NCBI RefSeq assembly: GCF_047663525.1
Contig: NC_092590.1
Coordinates: 52,668,501-52,732,500 of the forward strand
Reading direction: 5' to 3'
Origin: Anas platyrhynchos
Taxonomy: Eukaryota > Chordata > Aves > Anseriformes > Anatidae
Length of the DNA: 64,000 bases
Below are positions 12,301-23,400 of the stretch, piece by piece (the stretch's first letter is position 1; every line of letters begins with the position of its first letter). The translations under genes and the position numbers were made by a program. The notes under the pieces were generated by a model, which made no database searches, was not told the origin of the DNA, and saw only the letters and a program-made list of their open reading frames with translations.

Positions 12301-15300
12301 ATCTTTCCAGCAAGGTATCCACACGTTCCTGCAACTTTATTAAAAGAAAAAAGATGGTTTGATATGTTGTATCATAACATTCAACATAGCTTTAAAGTAG
12401 TCGTTTCCAATAAATTACACAGCACCTTGAATTAGAGACAAAAAGTTTAGATCTGAAATAAAAAAAAAAAATCAGTAGTCATCTCTTTGCTACTTTTGCG
12501 GACAAAGGGTACTAAAAACAAATGCAAGAGTTGAACAGAGACATACTTAGAGAGAGTTAGACATGACCTGAGTATCAGATGACTTCAGATAGTAAATAAT
12601 GAGTGAAAGGTACCAAAGAAGAGAACTCCAATCAGCTTTTCCCAAGATCCAGAAATAGCAACTATCAAAGATGACAAAATGGTAAGGAATAAAGAAAGGT
12701 AGAAAATTCTGAGAATTCAATCCATCAGAACAGATAGGTTTTCCCAAGAACAAGGCTTTCCCAGTATGAAGAGACATCTACAAAATTTCAATACTAGGCT
12801 TGGTATCTTCTGAAGAGGTTGCCTGAGGACAAACAACTGAACTATTTGAACCCTTGCAATCTGTAGGCAAATGCTTTCCACATGGTGCATAAGACATCTT
12901 GATCTTCTAGACAGGACATAACACTAAATAATCACAGTAGGTTTTTTGACCCAACGAGAATTCAAACTATATATTTAGCAAAATAAAGTTAAGCAGCATA
13001 GGTGATTCTCTTTGTAATTTATGCAAAAGGTTAAAGTCCCTTTCTCTCAAGGCCTTCTAGTTGGGACACATGGAAACATCTCTTGGAAAAATGTTTTAAC
13101 CAAAGTAATTAGTGGCCAAAATATTTGTTTTCTATTAATACATAACTGACAGACAATTTATATTTTCCAAATTAGTACAGTAAATCAGCTATTGTTGTTC
13201 TTTGCTTCTTCTGTGTTCACTGCAACAAGACTTTGGAGAAGCTAATCAGAGACATAAAGGAGGCCAGGTCCCACTATAGGCTAATACCAGACAGAATCAA
13301 GGAATATCCTGAGTGGAAAGGGACCCATAAGGATCGGAGTCCAACTCCTGACTCCACAAAGGACCACCCAAAAGTCAGACCCTGTGTCTGAGAGCGTTGT
13401 CCAAACGCTGCTTGAACTCCGTCAGGCTCCGTGTCATGACCACTGCCCTGCGGAGCCTGTCCCAGTGCCCAACCACCCTCTGGGTGCAGACCCTTTCCCT
13501 AACCCCCAGCCTGACCCTCCCCTGTCCCAGCTCCATGCCGTTCTCTCGGGTCCTGTTCTCTCGGGTCCTGTCGCTGTCCCCAGGGAGCAGAGCTCAGCGC
13601 CTGCCCCTTCCGCTCCCCTCGTGAGGGAGCTGCAGGCCGCCATGAGGCCTCCCCTCAGCCTGCTCTGCTCTGGGCTGAGCAAACCAAGGGACCTCAGCCG
13701 CTCCTCACATGTCTTGATGTCTTCAGCCCCCACCTGACCCAACTACATTAGCTAAATATAAAAGACCATTACTGCAGTCAAGCATGGATACACTTCAGAG
13801 TCTACGAACCAGAAGAGACACGCACCATTAGCAGACTATGATCAACAGACACAGCTTTGATACGCTCAGATCAGTGACACCAGAAATGCAGGATTGTTCT
13901 TAAACTGTTTTATCGTTGTTTATCATCAGCTAACTATGAACTAGCAGTGTCTGGAATTTGATGTGCTCTTCTTTCAGAACTCATCAAGGGAAAAAAAAAA
14001 ACAACACAACTGCTTCCTTTGACCAGATGTCACTGCAGGAGGAATGTACAGTTAAACTCTGAGACATGATTTGGACCTGTAAACTGTCTCTGGCAGTACT
14101 TAGCAGGAAGATCCTGTAGACAGTAGCTGCATCTGACCTAAACAATATGAGAATGAAATGAAAACTGCTTAACTCAGGCCTTTTAAACTGCAGCTATGCC
14201 TCCTCCCTTCCCCCCAAATTCCCCTAAGATGTATTTAAGAAGTACATAAATCACTTATAGTTACGTACTGAAAAACAGTCAAAACACACTTTGCATGGAA
14301 AGTTCTTTAAGTCTATATGCCCACTAGTGTACACTGAAGAGAAGCCAGAAGTATTTTGGCTAATAACTTTAACTTTGAAAATAGTTGGTCCAGTCCAGCT
14401 GCTCATTTTCTCCTTTGATTTCAAAATTTAGCTCTTCTAAACAGAAGGAACATGGCCCTTACTTACAAATGTGTAGGTATCAGGGAAATAGTAATTCCAT
14501 TATTTATTAGAAAGGTTTGTTAGAAAGGTTTGTTCTATTATTTGTTCAAAAAGGAAAGCAGAACTTACCATAAACAAATGGCAGCCCTAGCCTCTCTCAT
14601 TCATTTATCTGCTTAAACAACATTTCCTTCACTACAAATCATGGGTTTTACCCTCTTCCTACTGAAGTAAACTGTAACAGTAACTGGCTGTAACTGACTG
14701 CATCTGGGCAGATTGGCAAGATGGCAACTTCCTGTTTTACTGTCATGTATTAAATTGAAAAGGTTAATTTATTAATTTATTTTTGATTATACTTAATCCA
14801 AAATCATTCACAAGAAATTGCTGTTTTCCTATAATTGTACACACCTAACGTCCAGGAAAAAAAGGCACTAAAATAGCCTGAATGGGACAAGCGAGACACA
14901 TGAATAATGACCTTCAAATTAGGAAGGGAGGGGTGGGTGTACTCTGGCAAAGTCCTTCAGGCAGACTTCACTGCAGCAGTATGCTGTTCTAATACTTTAC
15001 AAGATGTTATTTAGACTCACAAAGTTTTAAACAATGTCAAAAAGTTTTGCTTGCCAGTACAGGAAGAAATATCAAACAGATACTATGAACAATAAATACA
15101 ATCATTGTCAAAAATCAGTTTCTGATAGAAGCATCACGAATTGCTAATATTTGTAGTTCAGGCACTAGAAGAAAACGTCATTGTTTCTTCCCTCCTGTCA
15201 AGGTTACACAACCAAGGAAAATACAGAAGCTAACTCAAAAGAAGCATTTTTATTTACTTCTTTTCAGCTATAATAATCTCAAGAGATGCTTTAATAGCAA

Positions 15301-18300
15301 CAGGTTACATTCCTACAGACACTTTTGCTGAAGCATGAATTTATTTCTGATGATGTTGTTTCATCTTTAAATTCTACCATAGAAAAATATTCATCCCTGA
15401 AAGACCATAACAAAAGGGGAAAAAATACGCTTGTACAAAGCCTGTTAGCAATATTTTCATCTTAAATTCTCACCTTACACTTGTCAAGAACATTTTGAAT
15501 CTTAGAGTTCTATAGAAAGTCTACAAACAAAGCTCATCCAAAATCAGTTGCACAAATTCAAAGACAATGAGTAAATGAACTGCTCTACCTCTTGATATTG
15601 AATACATTCTTCTGGTATCAGATGTTGGAGTTAAATGTTTTGAAAAAGTTGCTGACTGGTAGAGTCAACTGCAGAAAGGTGAAATTTATTCACTGGATAA
15701 ATCAGATCACATAGCTACATCCTCAGGCACAGTTTTACCAATATAAGCATAAAATGAAGTCACAGTGAATCAGCCAGCTAGTCTCACGGGGACCACATCT
15801 GAGCAACAGACTCCAGGACTGAAGTCACAAATGCAAGCTGAATTCATGTACAGTTTTTACTTACATGCAACTTTAGTAAAAGAGCCAAATCTTGAGGTCT
15901 CTCTTAGAATACCTGAAAATGAGGAATCAAAGTAATTAATAATAAGTTATTAAGAATTAAGTTGAAGAAACATTAACTGTTCTATGAATCCAAAGTGACA
16001 GTTCTCTTGCATAATATCGGGGTAACAGGTGACTCTTTAAAATTTAAATGAAAGAAAATTCAAGAAAACTTAATATTGGAATTCCCCATAACATTATAAA
16101 AATCTAACAATTATCTCTTTAATATATCACACAGTATCATACGTAGAATACATTGGTTCATAATCAGTGAGATACTGCATATGGCAAGCAATAAGAATGT
16201 GATTTTAACCAGAAGTTCTGTTCTTTTAGTTTCAGGAACTGCAAGTCATATAGCTTACAAGTTGGAACCTCTCTTATTTACCAGCAGATTAGGTGTTAAA
16301 GTATAGTAACTTTAGTAAAAACAAAAAATAGTTAATCTGTGCAAATTCAAATTAAACTAAGTATTTTTAATACTTTACCTTTTTTGATTAAGAAAGTAGT
16401 AGCAAGCATGCTCGCTGCAGCCAAAGGAAAAGCTGTAGAGAAGAAAAGTTGCTTAAAATATAATTTTCAACATTTTCAATAATATTTAACAAAACATACA
16501 ACAAAACGAGAGTCGTTAGGTCTTGCTAGGTTCATTTGTATGAGAATCTAAGCATATACAATGATCAAATTATACAAACTATGAAACATTCTCAATTCTA
16601 GCTTAGAGACCTCCTATAAATAATGAAATACTGGTTAATGTATCATCCTGCCCTCACTGGACTTCATGCTTCCTAAAATACAAAAAGCAGTGGCAGATGG
16701 GATCAAGGTACAAGATTCCAGGTGTTGAAAGCTATCTACAACTGCTACAGCATCGAGATGCAGTGCTTTAAACCTGAGAAACAAACACAGTTCTATAGGA
16801 GTGAAGGCCACATAGAGGCCAGTGCCTCTAGAAGTTTTTGATAACCAAAAGGCCTGATTTTGTTTTAATATGAAAACTTTTAAATATCTCCAACTCTTAA
16901 AGAGATACAAAACAAACTAATGTAAAATTAGGTAATCAGGTTTACTCAACAACAAATGAAAGAATGGAACAAGTTTTTCTTTAGCTTACAGATCAAGCTA
17001 CACAGCTGGGGATAGGTTCAAGAATGCAGGGAAGACGAACACAGAACAGTTATTAAGAATTAAGTTGAAGACACAGAGAAGAACTGTGTCTGTGAACAAC
17101 ACAGAACCTATTACAGTCTGCTTTTATCAGTTTTTATCATATTGAATTATTTCAGACAGCAGAAATCATTTGGAGATAGAAAGAAACAAAAGGAATGCTT
17201 TTTCAAGCTGTGATAATTACAATGTCAGGAAGATGAAACTATCTGTAAGACCACTAAGGTAACACAAGATACAGTGATGCCGAAATAACAGACATGTTAA
17301 TGCCAAAGTCGATGACATTAAGGACTCAGACTTGTCACAGTACTACTACACTTTAAGCAGCTCAGAAAATATAGATGTTACAAAAAGGCTCGGTGACTTG
17401 CCTTAACTCTACCTAGGGGAATTTTACTGTGAACAGCGTGAGATGTTTATAGTATTTTGAAGCACACAATCCACTAATTAAGTTCCTAGTTCAAGATAAA
17501 TAGTATTTCTAAGAATTTTTACAACACTATCTATCTAAACTAGATTAGGAGTCCAACTAGTGTTGTAGGGTAAATATGACTGGATGTCACTTTTAAGAAA
17601 AAGTATTGGTTCTATGTCTTACAAGCAAGATTACAGTAATTACAGAGGTTAGAAATGACTTATACACCTAGCACAAATGTTCTGGACATCAAAGATAGAT
17701 TATGCACTGTAATGGCAACAAATGCTACTAAGTGCACCTATAAATGACACAAAATGGTAACTAGAAATTAAAACAGCAATAGGTACATGAAAATTGGAGT
17801 CGAACAGAAGAATCACTATGCAAGTGTACAAAATAAATAAAAGTAGCTTAATAGATCAGAGACATTGCTGCTTTTCACTGTTATGGGCAAAAAGTACTTT
17901 GCTTTCGGAACAAGATAAATCCTAGGAAAAATACTGGAAGGCTGGTACATCAGCAGCAAGTCATTAAGGGTGGGAATGTAATGTGTTCCATTCAAAACGG
18001 TTTTCTGAGGGAAAAAGTCATACCAAGTGTGTGATTTTGTTGATGAGATTAAAAGTGCAAAGGATAAAATGGTAGATTGTAATGTGATTTCTGCATTAGA
18101 ATTTATATTATCTGATAACACAATTATACATTTTACTGGTATTCCTAACGTTTATTAAACTGAAATAAGAGATGACTAGCAAGCTTTTCTGAAAGAGAAG
18201 TTAGCAATGAACTACCACAGCACAGAGGGTTTGTAAGAACTGGTAAAAATTGACTCCAACTTGAAAATACATAAAATTACAATAATACCTACGAATAACA

Positions 18301-20253
18301 AGAATTGATACAGTAAAAAGCAATGATGTCAAGGCAGTCACACAGGCAGCCTATGCAAAGGAGCGTTCAAAACCCACATATTGATCACAGCTAATACAAC
18401 CATGTAGGCATGTATGATGCAGAACAGTGAAACAAAGACAGGAGACCCAGGAAACAGCAAAGGGCTTTGGGCTCTCTTAGTGAGATAACAGTACAGTGCG
18501 CAACTCCTGAAGAAGAATCCAATTACTAATGTGTTTCCCTGAAGTGAGACTACTCAAGGAACTAATTTGGGGCTTCTAAACAGTACCTACGTGTTGCTTC
18601 TTCAGTCTCTGCAAAAAGATGAACATGGCAGTAAGCTTCATTACCAGTCAAGAACTCAGAGCAAAACACCCAAAGATGGGCAAACAACTCCCCTTGCGTC
18701 CTCCATGAGAAAGGAAATTCTTCTTCTGTCCCAGTCTCTACTACACCTATCAGCATTACCACTAATCTACAAGAGCCTGATAAAATAGTGGAGAGCAATC
18801 ACTTCAGAAGGCTTGTTCAAAGCTCTTAATCAGGTGTATATAACACAGGTATGTCTTGAACCTCTGGACTACAAACATGAAGTTAAAAAGTAATATAAAT
18901 CAATTCTCAGTCGATCAACATTGTATGAAAAACAGAATTTACTGTGGTATTTTGATTAAATTTTGACAGTATTTTGTGAAAATAATGCAAGTTTATTATT
19001 CTTGTACGCTTAGTTGTAGTACAAAAATTACCGACTGCAGAATCATGTTTGCGAATCTTAGCTTTTATTGACCAAAAAAAAGCCCAAATACCTGGTGTTC
19101 ACAGACAGAAATTTTCTCGAAAAGTAGAGCTAAGTGATTAGTTTTTTGCAAGCCTCCAGAAAGACAGAAAGCAATAACTCTACCCTAAAGTATTTTATTT
19201 TTGCGTTCTAAAGATAAAAATTGAAAGCATATAAGTGACAAACAAAAAAGTACATCCAGATACATAAACAAACGTGGGACTAGGTTAATTATAACTATTT
19301 CCCAATTTTTAATAAATGTGTTAATTTAAAATGTGAAGGGGTCTTGTTATAAAGGATAAACCTTACAAAACACGTTGCACTTTTTGCACAGCTCCTGCCC
19401 TACAAACTAGCAATAAATAAACGTGAGTCCTACGTAGATCGGCACTCACTGGGATGCAGTTTTAGGCCACAGACAGCTTCTGAATGAGCTGCCAGGAGAG
19501 CTGCACCTGGGCCTTCCTTCCTCGAGGCCTCAGCCGGCAGTACACAGAGCAGGAGGAAGGCAAAGCAAGACGCCAGCAAACCCAGCTTACCTCGGTACCG
19601 GGCGCTCTCGTCAGCGCACTCCTTGAGGAGCCTGCGTTCCTCCTCCGTCGGCACGTAAGGCTTAGGTGCCACATTCTTTTATCGGGGAGATCGATTTAAA
19701 AAAAAAAAAAAAAAAAAAAAAGAAAGAGAAAAAGGCAGGTTTAGGATTTGTCGGTTAAAAGCTTACTGTAACTTCCAGGCCTCGTAGCACCTGTGTTTGG
19801 ATGGGGTTATAGTTAAGGAACCAACAGCTTGTTGTTTACATGAAACATAACGTTATAAAAAACACTTATGGAATAAATGAGAGGAGGGAGAGGGATGTAC
19901 TTAGTGCGTGCACACACTCAGCCGGCTCCTTTTCCCCAGGGAAGGCCCGCTGGGGCCCCCAAGGCCAGGTTTATGTGCCCGTGACCCTCCCCCCCCCCAG
20001 CACTTATGGGGCTGTGACCCCTCCCCCGGAGGCAGCAGCGGGGCCATGGCCGAGCCGGGGCCGGCCTCAAGGGCACGGCGGGCGGGGAGGGCACCGGGAG
20101 GCACCGGGCCGCGGCTCCCCGCCCGTCCATGCCCGTGTGTGGGGATCCCGGGGCTGCCGCCTCCCCCCCGCAGCCCGGCCGGGTGCCGAGGGCCGCCCGT
20201 ACCTCGTGGGGCTCCCCCACCTCCCCGCCGCCGGGGCCCTGCCCGGCCTCCAT
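6280..20253 (-). CDS. OCIAD1: OCIAD1, OCIA domain-containing protein 1 (eight coding exons, 254 aa)
   Basis: Complete gene as join(20203-20253, 19591-19675, 16379-16432, 15865-15912, 12205-12334, 10400-10608, 8951-9100, 6280-6317) on the minus strand: 765 nt including the stop, 254 residues (human is 245). All introns are GT-AG and phases agree. The OCIA domain spans about residues 25-112: PTEEERR at 26-32, ECADES at 36-41, a hydrophobic stretch PLAAASML at 48-55, and a second around GYLAGKISYL at 85-94. A Ser-rich linker carries SYEPVPFSASLNES and PTGITD, followed by TYEELRNK and the tail VKVNKYGDTWDE, all shared with human OCIAD1. From family knowledge, it is a membrane-associated protein of mitochondria and endosomes, linked to respiratory-chain complexes I and III, prohibitins, and Notch/JAK-STAT control (fly asrij). 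The start was chosen because the ATG lies in a CpG island with a good Kozak context (GCCATGG) and joins exon 2 in frame. Confidence 0.95.
6318..8950 (-). other. OCIAD1: OCIAD1 intron 7
   Basis: GT-AG intron of about 2.6 kb in phase 1. It holds one CR1 fragment near 6.85-7.01 kb and an AT-rich TA/TG stretch near 8.08-8.11 kb. I saw no other exon or RNA gene. Confidence 0.85.
6852..7012 (-). mobile_element. CR1 LINE 3'-end fragment
   Basis: Read on the minus strand, this is the last 160 bp or so of a CR1 retrotransposon. Recognisable blocks are GGGCAGCCTGGGCTGGTGG, CCCTGCCCATGGCAGGGG and AAGGTCCCTTCCAACC. It is 5'-truncated, as most CR1 copies are, and has no coding capacity. It lies in OCIAD1 intron 7 in the same orientation as the gene. 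Confidence 0.92.
8951..9100 (-). CDS. OCIAD1: OCIAD1 coding exon 7 (residues 193-242)
   Basis: 150 nt with phase 1 at both ends. It encodes a basic run RKKK followed by TVTYEELRNKHRETYEV, the strongly conserved block of OCIAD1 (human NITYEELRNKNRESYEV), then a Pro/Lys-rich tail. The acceptor is TTTTGTTTTCAG and the donor GAAG|GTAATG. The lysine codons include ten consecutive A residues on the coding strand at about 9062-9071, a possible slippage site. Confidence 0.94.
9101..10399 (-). other. OCIAD1: OCIAD1 intron 6
   Basis: GT-AG intron of about 1.3 kb in phase 1. It is AT-rich with short poly-A and poly-T runs. I saw no repeat family or extra exon in it. Confidence 0.85.
10400..10608 (-). 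CDS. OCIAD1: OCIAD1 coding exon 6 (residues 123-192, Ser-rich linker)
   Basis: 209 nt, entering in phase 2 and leaving in phase 1. It encodes a Ser/Thr-rich, probably disordered linker. SYEPVPFSASLNESSPTGIT matches human HYEPIPFSSSMNESAPTGIT. The acceptor is ATTTTTCAG and the donor CAAG|GTGTGA, which is a weaker donor than the others. Confidence 0.92.
10609..12204 (-). other. OCIAD1: OCIAD1 intron 5
   Basis: GT-AG intron of about 1.6 kb in phase 2. There are no recognisable repeats. The short open frames in it show no similarity I know. Confidence 0.85.
12205..12334 (-). CDS. OCIAD1: OCIAD1 coding exon 5 (residues 80-122, end of OCIA domain)
   Basis: 130 nt, entering in phase 1 and leaving in phase 2. 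It encodes GYLAGKISYL and then SEKFKKLKDSPIGDVLR, matching human GYFAGKLSYV and QEKFKKLENSPLGEALR. Two AGs lie close together at the acceptor. The upstream one (AATAAAG|TTGCAG, exon from 12334) keeps the frame and the human alignment register. The downstream CAG would create an in-frame TGA at the junction, so it was rejected. The donor is ATTC|GTAAGA. Confidence 0.92.
12335..15864 (-). other. OCIAD1: OCIAD1 intron 4
   Basis: GT-AG intron of about 3.5 kb in phase 1. It contains a CR1 fragment (13293-13738) and a 13-bp tandem duplication (TTAGAAAGGTTTG) near 14508-14533. Otherwise it is AT-rich intron sequence. Confidence 0.85.
13293..13738 (-). mobile_element. CR1 LINE fragment, about 445 bp
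   Basis: On the minus strand this matches the 3' part of CR1, ending in the block around GTTGGACTC, ATCCTTATGGGTCCC and GATATTCC. The opposite strand is open over most of the length because of its GC content, not because it is a gene. A 15-bp unit (GTTCTCTCGGGTCCT) is duplicated in tandem near 13551-13580. This copy resembles a different CR1 subfamily from the ones at 6.85 and 60.1 kb. Confidence 0.88.
15865..15912 (-). CDS. OCIAD1: OCIAD1 coding exon 4 (residues 64-79)
   Basis: 48 nt with phase 1 at both ends. It encodes GILRETSRFGSFTKVA, aligned with human GILSSHPKYGSIPKLIL. The acceptor is CATTTTCAG and the donor GCAT|GTAAGT. It is too short to show up as an open reading frame by length. 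Confidence 0.9.
15913..16378 (-). other. OCIAD1: OCIAD1 intron 3
   Basis: Short GT-AG intron of 466 bp in phase 1, AT-rich. It contains one copy of a 23-bp sequence (15946-15968) that recurs exactly in intron 2 at 17049-17071. Confidence 0.85.
16379..16432 (-). CDS. OCIAD1: OCIAD1 coding exon 3 (residues 46-63, hydrophobic segment)
   Basis: 54 nt with phase 1 at both ends. It encodes FPLAAASMLATTFLIKK, matching human VPLAATSMLITQGLISK. The acceptor is TTCTCTACAG and the donor AAAG|GTAAAG. This is the first membrane-embedded part of the OCIA domain. Confidence 0.93.
16433..19590 (-). other. OCIAD1: OCIAD1 intron 2
   Basis: GT-AG intron of about 3.2 kb in phase 1. It holds the second copy of the 23-bp repeat at 17049-17071. 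I saw no CR1 copy and no extra coding exon with similarity to the OCIA family. Confidence 0.85.
19591..19675 (-). CDS. OCIAD1: OCIAD1 coding exon 2 (residues 18-45, start of OCIA domain)
   Basis: 85 nt, entering in phase 0 and leaving in phase 1. It encodes VAPKPYVPTEEERR then ECADES, aligning with human IGPDYIPTEEERR and ECNDES. The donor is CGAG|GTAAGC. The acceptor is unusual: the AG is preceded by ATAAA rather than pyrimidines, and the long T-tract lies about 20 nt further upstream (19698-19721). Confidence 0.92.
19676..20202 (-). other. OCIAD1: OCIAD1 intron 1
   Basis: GT-AG intron of 527 bp in phase 0. Its 5' half is CpG-island sequence; its 3' end has a run of about 24 T on the coding strand (19698-19721) set back from the acceptor. 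Confidence 0.8.
19698..19721 (-). repeat. Homopolymer: about 24 T on the coding strand, upstream of OCIAD1 exon 2
   Basis: An uninterrupted A-run on the plus strand. On the transcribed sense of OCIAD1 it is a U-tract that may serve as the polypyrimidine tract for exon 2, although about 20 nt separate it from the AG. Confidence 0.9.
20203..20253 (-). CDS. OCIAD1: OCIAD1 coding exon 1 (residues 1-17)
   Basis: ATG at 20253-20251 in context GCCATGG, followed by 17 Gly/Glu-rich codons and donor GAG|GTACGG in phase 0. The N-terminus is not well conserved with the human protein, as is usual for this poorly conserved end. It sits inside a CpG island, and the overlapping long GC-rich frames on both strands are by-products of base composition. 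Confidence 0.85.
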
Positions 20254-20480
20254 GGCGGGGCGGTGGCAGCGGGAAGCGGAAGGCTCGGGGCCGCCCCGAC
20301 CTCGGTGGAGGCGGGGACGGGGCGGGGATGGAGCCCGGGCTGGGCGGTGAGCCCCGGGCGGGTCCCCCCGGCAGCGGCTCCTTCCTCCGCCTCAGCGCCC
20401 GCCCCGGGCACGCCGCCCGCGGGGTGGCTGAGGGAGAGGGCGCGTTTGGTGCTCAGCGTCGCGCTGAGGTGAATTTGGGA
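20254..20480 (-). promoter_or_regulatory. OCIAD1: OCIAD1 CpG-island promoter
   Basis: GC-dense, CpG-dense sequence immediately upstream of the OCIAD1 start codon. It contains SP1-type GC boxes (GGGGCGGGG near 20318-20327) and no TATA box. The island as a whole runs from about 19910 to 20480 and includes exon 1. A TATA-less CpG promoter fits a broadly expressed gene. The exact transcription start cannot be placed from sequence. Confidence 0.7.
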
Positions 20481-23400
20481 CAAAAATCCGGTGTTTTCAG
20501 AAAGAATCCGCGTGCTCGCCTCTGGCTGACGCTACCGAAATAGCAGCTTTAGCGGGTGAGTGGTGTGTGCTTGGCAGAAATCAGGACAAATGGTGTTGCT
20601 GTGCATGCTGTCAAGTTTTCCCGTAGCCGCTCGGAGCTGCCGCTGCAGGTGTCAGAAATTAGTAGGGAACGGGCATGCAAAATAGCTGAAATTAGTAGAG
20701 AAAGCGACTATGAAAGGAGTGCTGTGAGCAGGTGAGGGACCCGGGGTAAATGGAGTTAGGGGTGTGTAAAGTAATAGGTTTGGCTGCTTATGGTGGCTGC
20801 GTGCACCAGCAAGGAAGCTGTAGAGGAGGTGGGTTTATGAGTGCTGGATTCTTGTAATAAGCTGGGGGGATAGCACCAAGGAACTGTGTATTTAAGGTTT
20901 CTGAATTCATAGTTTTCATCATACAATAAATAAACTTCCAATCTGCATTAAATTCTTCTGCCTCTTAACACAGATTTCTTCCAGCCTTCATCTCTGCCTG
21001 TTATCTGAGCCCACCCTAACGAAGCACATACCAATAACAGAGCACCAATTAGGCACATTATTAATCCCAATGCAAAATATTTTGGCCTCATCAACTCACA
21101 GTAGTTTTATGTATGGTCTCCAGCACAACTCTAAAGGTGAATTATTTCATTCTTCTTCCCATTTATATTTCAGTATATTCTAGGCAAAGAGTACAATGCG
21201 TTTTTATAGGGGAGGACGTGTTTATGGACTGCACCTTCTCTAAACACAGAGCTTCAATGGGAGGAAATGGATATCGGTCTCCTTTGTTAAAGAAAATAAT
21301 GACGGTTGTTTTGCCTATTATAAAATGAACTGTTATCCATTCAGTTTTCCCACTTCGCTATCCCCAAATCCTGTAGACTCCCAATGGGGAAAAAAAAGAA
21401 TGTCATGCACCAAACCGGTGAGTTTTACCTTCCTTTCAAAAATTTCCTAGTACAGTCTGCCTGTGAGATGCTTCAAGGTTTCACCTGGTTAAGTGTCCAT
21501 TTTTTGGCTTAGAACTGCAGGTGCAGGGCCATGTTCAGCATATCTGCATCTTTGACACTTCATTCTCGTACTACAACTCTTGTTCTGAAGTTCACCCATA
21601 GAAAGAAATCCCTCCAAGGACCCCCTTTTTGTCACCCGGTTTACTTCTGCCATTTCCCTAACGTTCATGTCATCTTTCTGGCAGCTAATTGAGAAGTCAG
21701 TTTAAAATCAGTCATGGTACTGCCAAGTCCTGATGCATTACATAAAATCTTGTCAATGGGCAAAGCTTAAGGCTAGCTGTATAACCCCTTTCTGTAAATC
21801 TAATTTCTTGAATACTGTTTTCCCACCTTTTGCTTTGACTGCAATTCCAGGTGCCATTATCCTATATATTTTTGTTTAAAAATCGATGTGCTAGGGTGGA
21901 CCTTCAGAGATGACAATGTAATGCTATTTTTCAAGGACTTTGGAACTGTTTGTTTTAATGACATGCAAAATGACAGCCTGATGTTTTGACAACTGTTTTG
22001 CCGTTGAGTGTGTCTTTAAACATGCACAATCAACAAAACTGATAGATTATTTGTAAAGAGAAGTAGCACAGTCATGTATTTTTGTATTTTTCAGGGACTC
22101 ATTCATTTTAGTTACATTACAACGCACCCATGACTATTTTTTTTAATCTTTTGTAACTTAGTATCGTCCAAGAGTGAATGTACTTGAGATTCAAAATACT
22201 GTAATACTCCAACTTCACAGATAGCCTTCAGAAATTTGAAACGATTTATTCTGAAGGAGCTGTCTCAAGGAGGAAAAGGAAAATTTTAGAAAAATAAGAG
22301 TCTTTTAAAATGAACGGATTACTTATCTAAGAAGAAGTTAGTAGGTGTGAAAATCTAATGGTTTCCTAATCACAGCGCTTTGTTAAACAAAGTCACAGGG
22401 CTCAGGCTCGAGCATTCATATGGTGAGTTTTGTAGGAACTGTCAAGTGCTTTAAAAGCTTATCTGCCTGGTAAATTCTTCTCCATCCCCTTGTTTAGCGG
22501 CCAGTGACAGGCTTTATACAGATTCATTGCAAAACAAAAAGTTGGCTTAACCAGTAACTTCACTTTTAAGATGTTACACAAGACACGGGACACTGAAATC
22601 GCGTGGATGTGTGAAAGAGTTGGAGTATCCGCGGATCTGGTAAGGCAAGTCGCCAGAACAAGTACTGGAACTTCATGTGCTCGAGTACAGAGCTGGAATG
22701 GTGATTTTATTTTTTTTTTCTCTTCTGTTCGTTGCTCTTGCTCAGGTCAGGACAAAAGAGTAAAACACAACAGCTGAGAGCTTCTGATTCTTCAGTTGTT
22801 GCCAAGAGTTAACAGGACTGTATTTGGAAAATTCACTCTCTCCCTAAGGAGGAAACAACAGCGCTTTGTACCAAAAAAGAGCATTGTTGTAACCACTACA
22901 AGTGGTGGCGAACAAAGGACCAGTTATTCGCCCCGAGCATTACGGCACATCAGCAAGAGCCGGAGTGGGTGTCTTTGCAGAGCTGACACTCAAAGCCTCA
23001 ATTAGGAAGGGCTTTACCCACATTGATAATAATTACTATTACTAATAACTGGTACTATAACGCACCTTGTAAAACGCTTTGCTTGTTAACTGATCCTTAG
23101 GGGTAGTTTGTAAAGCAGGCAGGTAACAAGGTGGGAAAGTCTCCATTCTGACAGTTTATGCGGGTGTGCTCGAGGCTGAACACCGAAGGTCTGGTTTTAT
23201 TGGCCTTGGTCTCATTTCAGTCACATTTATGTGCGTGCATTCACAGGGGAGACCACGCCGGGCTTCAAAAGCAGAGGCAACTCGCGATAACGCTTTGCTT
23301 CAGCCAGTCGCCTAAAATTATTCATAACAGCAGCGATTCATCCTGTTTTTCTCGTTGGGCGTCGCGTTGCCCAACGTTTAGGCTGCAGCGGGAGAAACGC

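Noticed and set aside
19840-20543. Two plus-strand frames of about 210 codons over the OCIAD1 first exon
   Set aside because: They are antisense to a real exon in a CpG island, with low-complexity Pro/Gly/Arg products and no recognisable domain.
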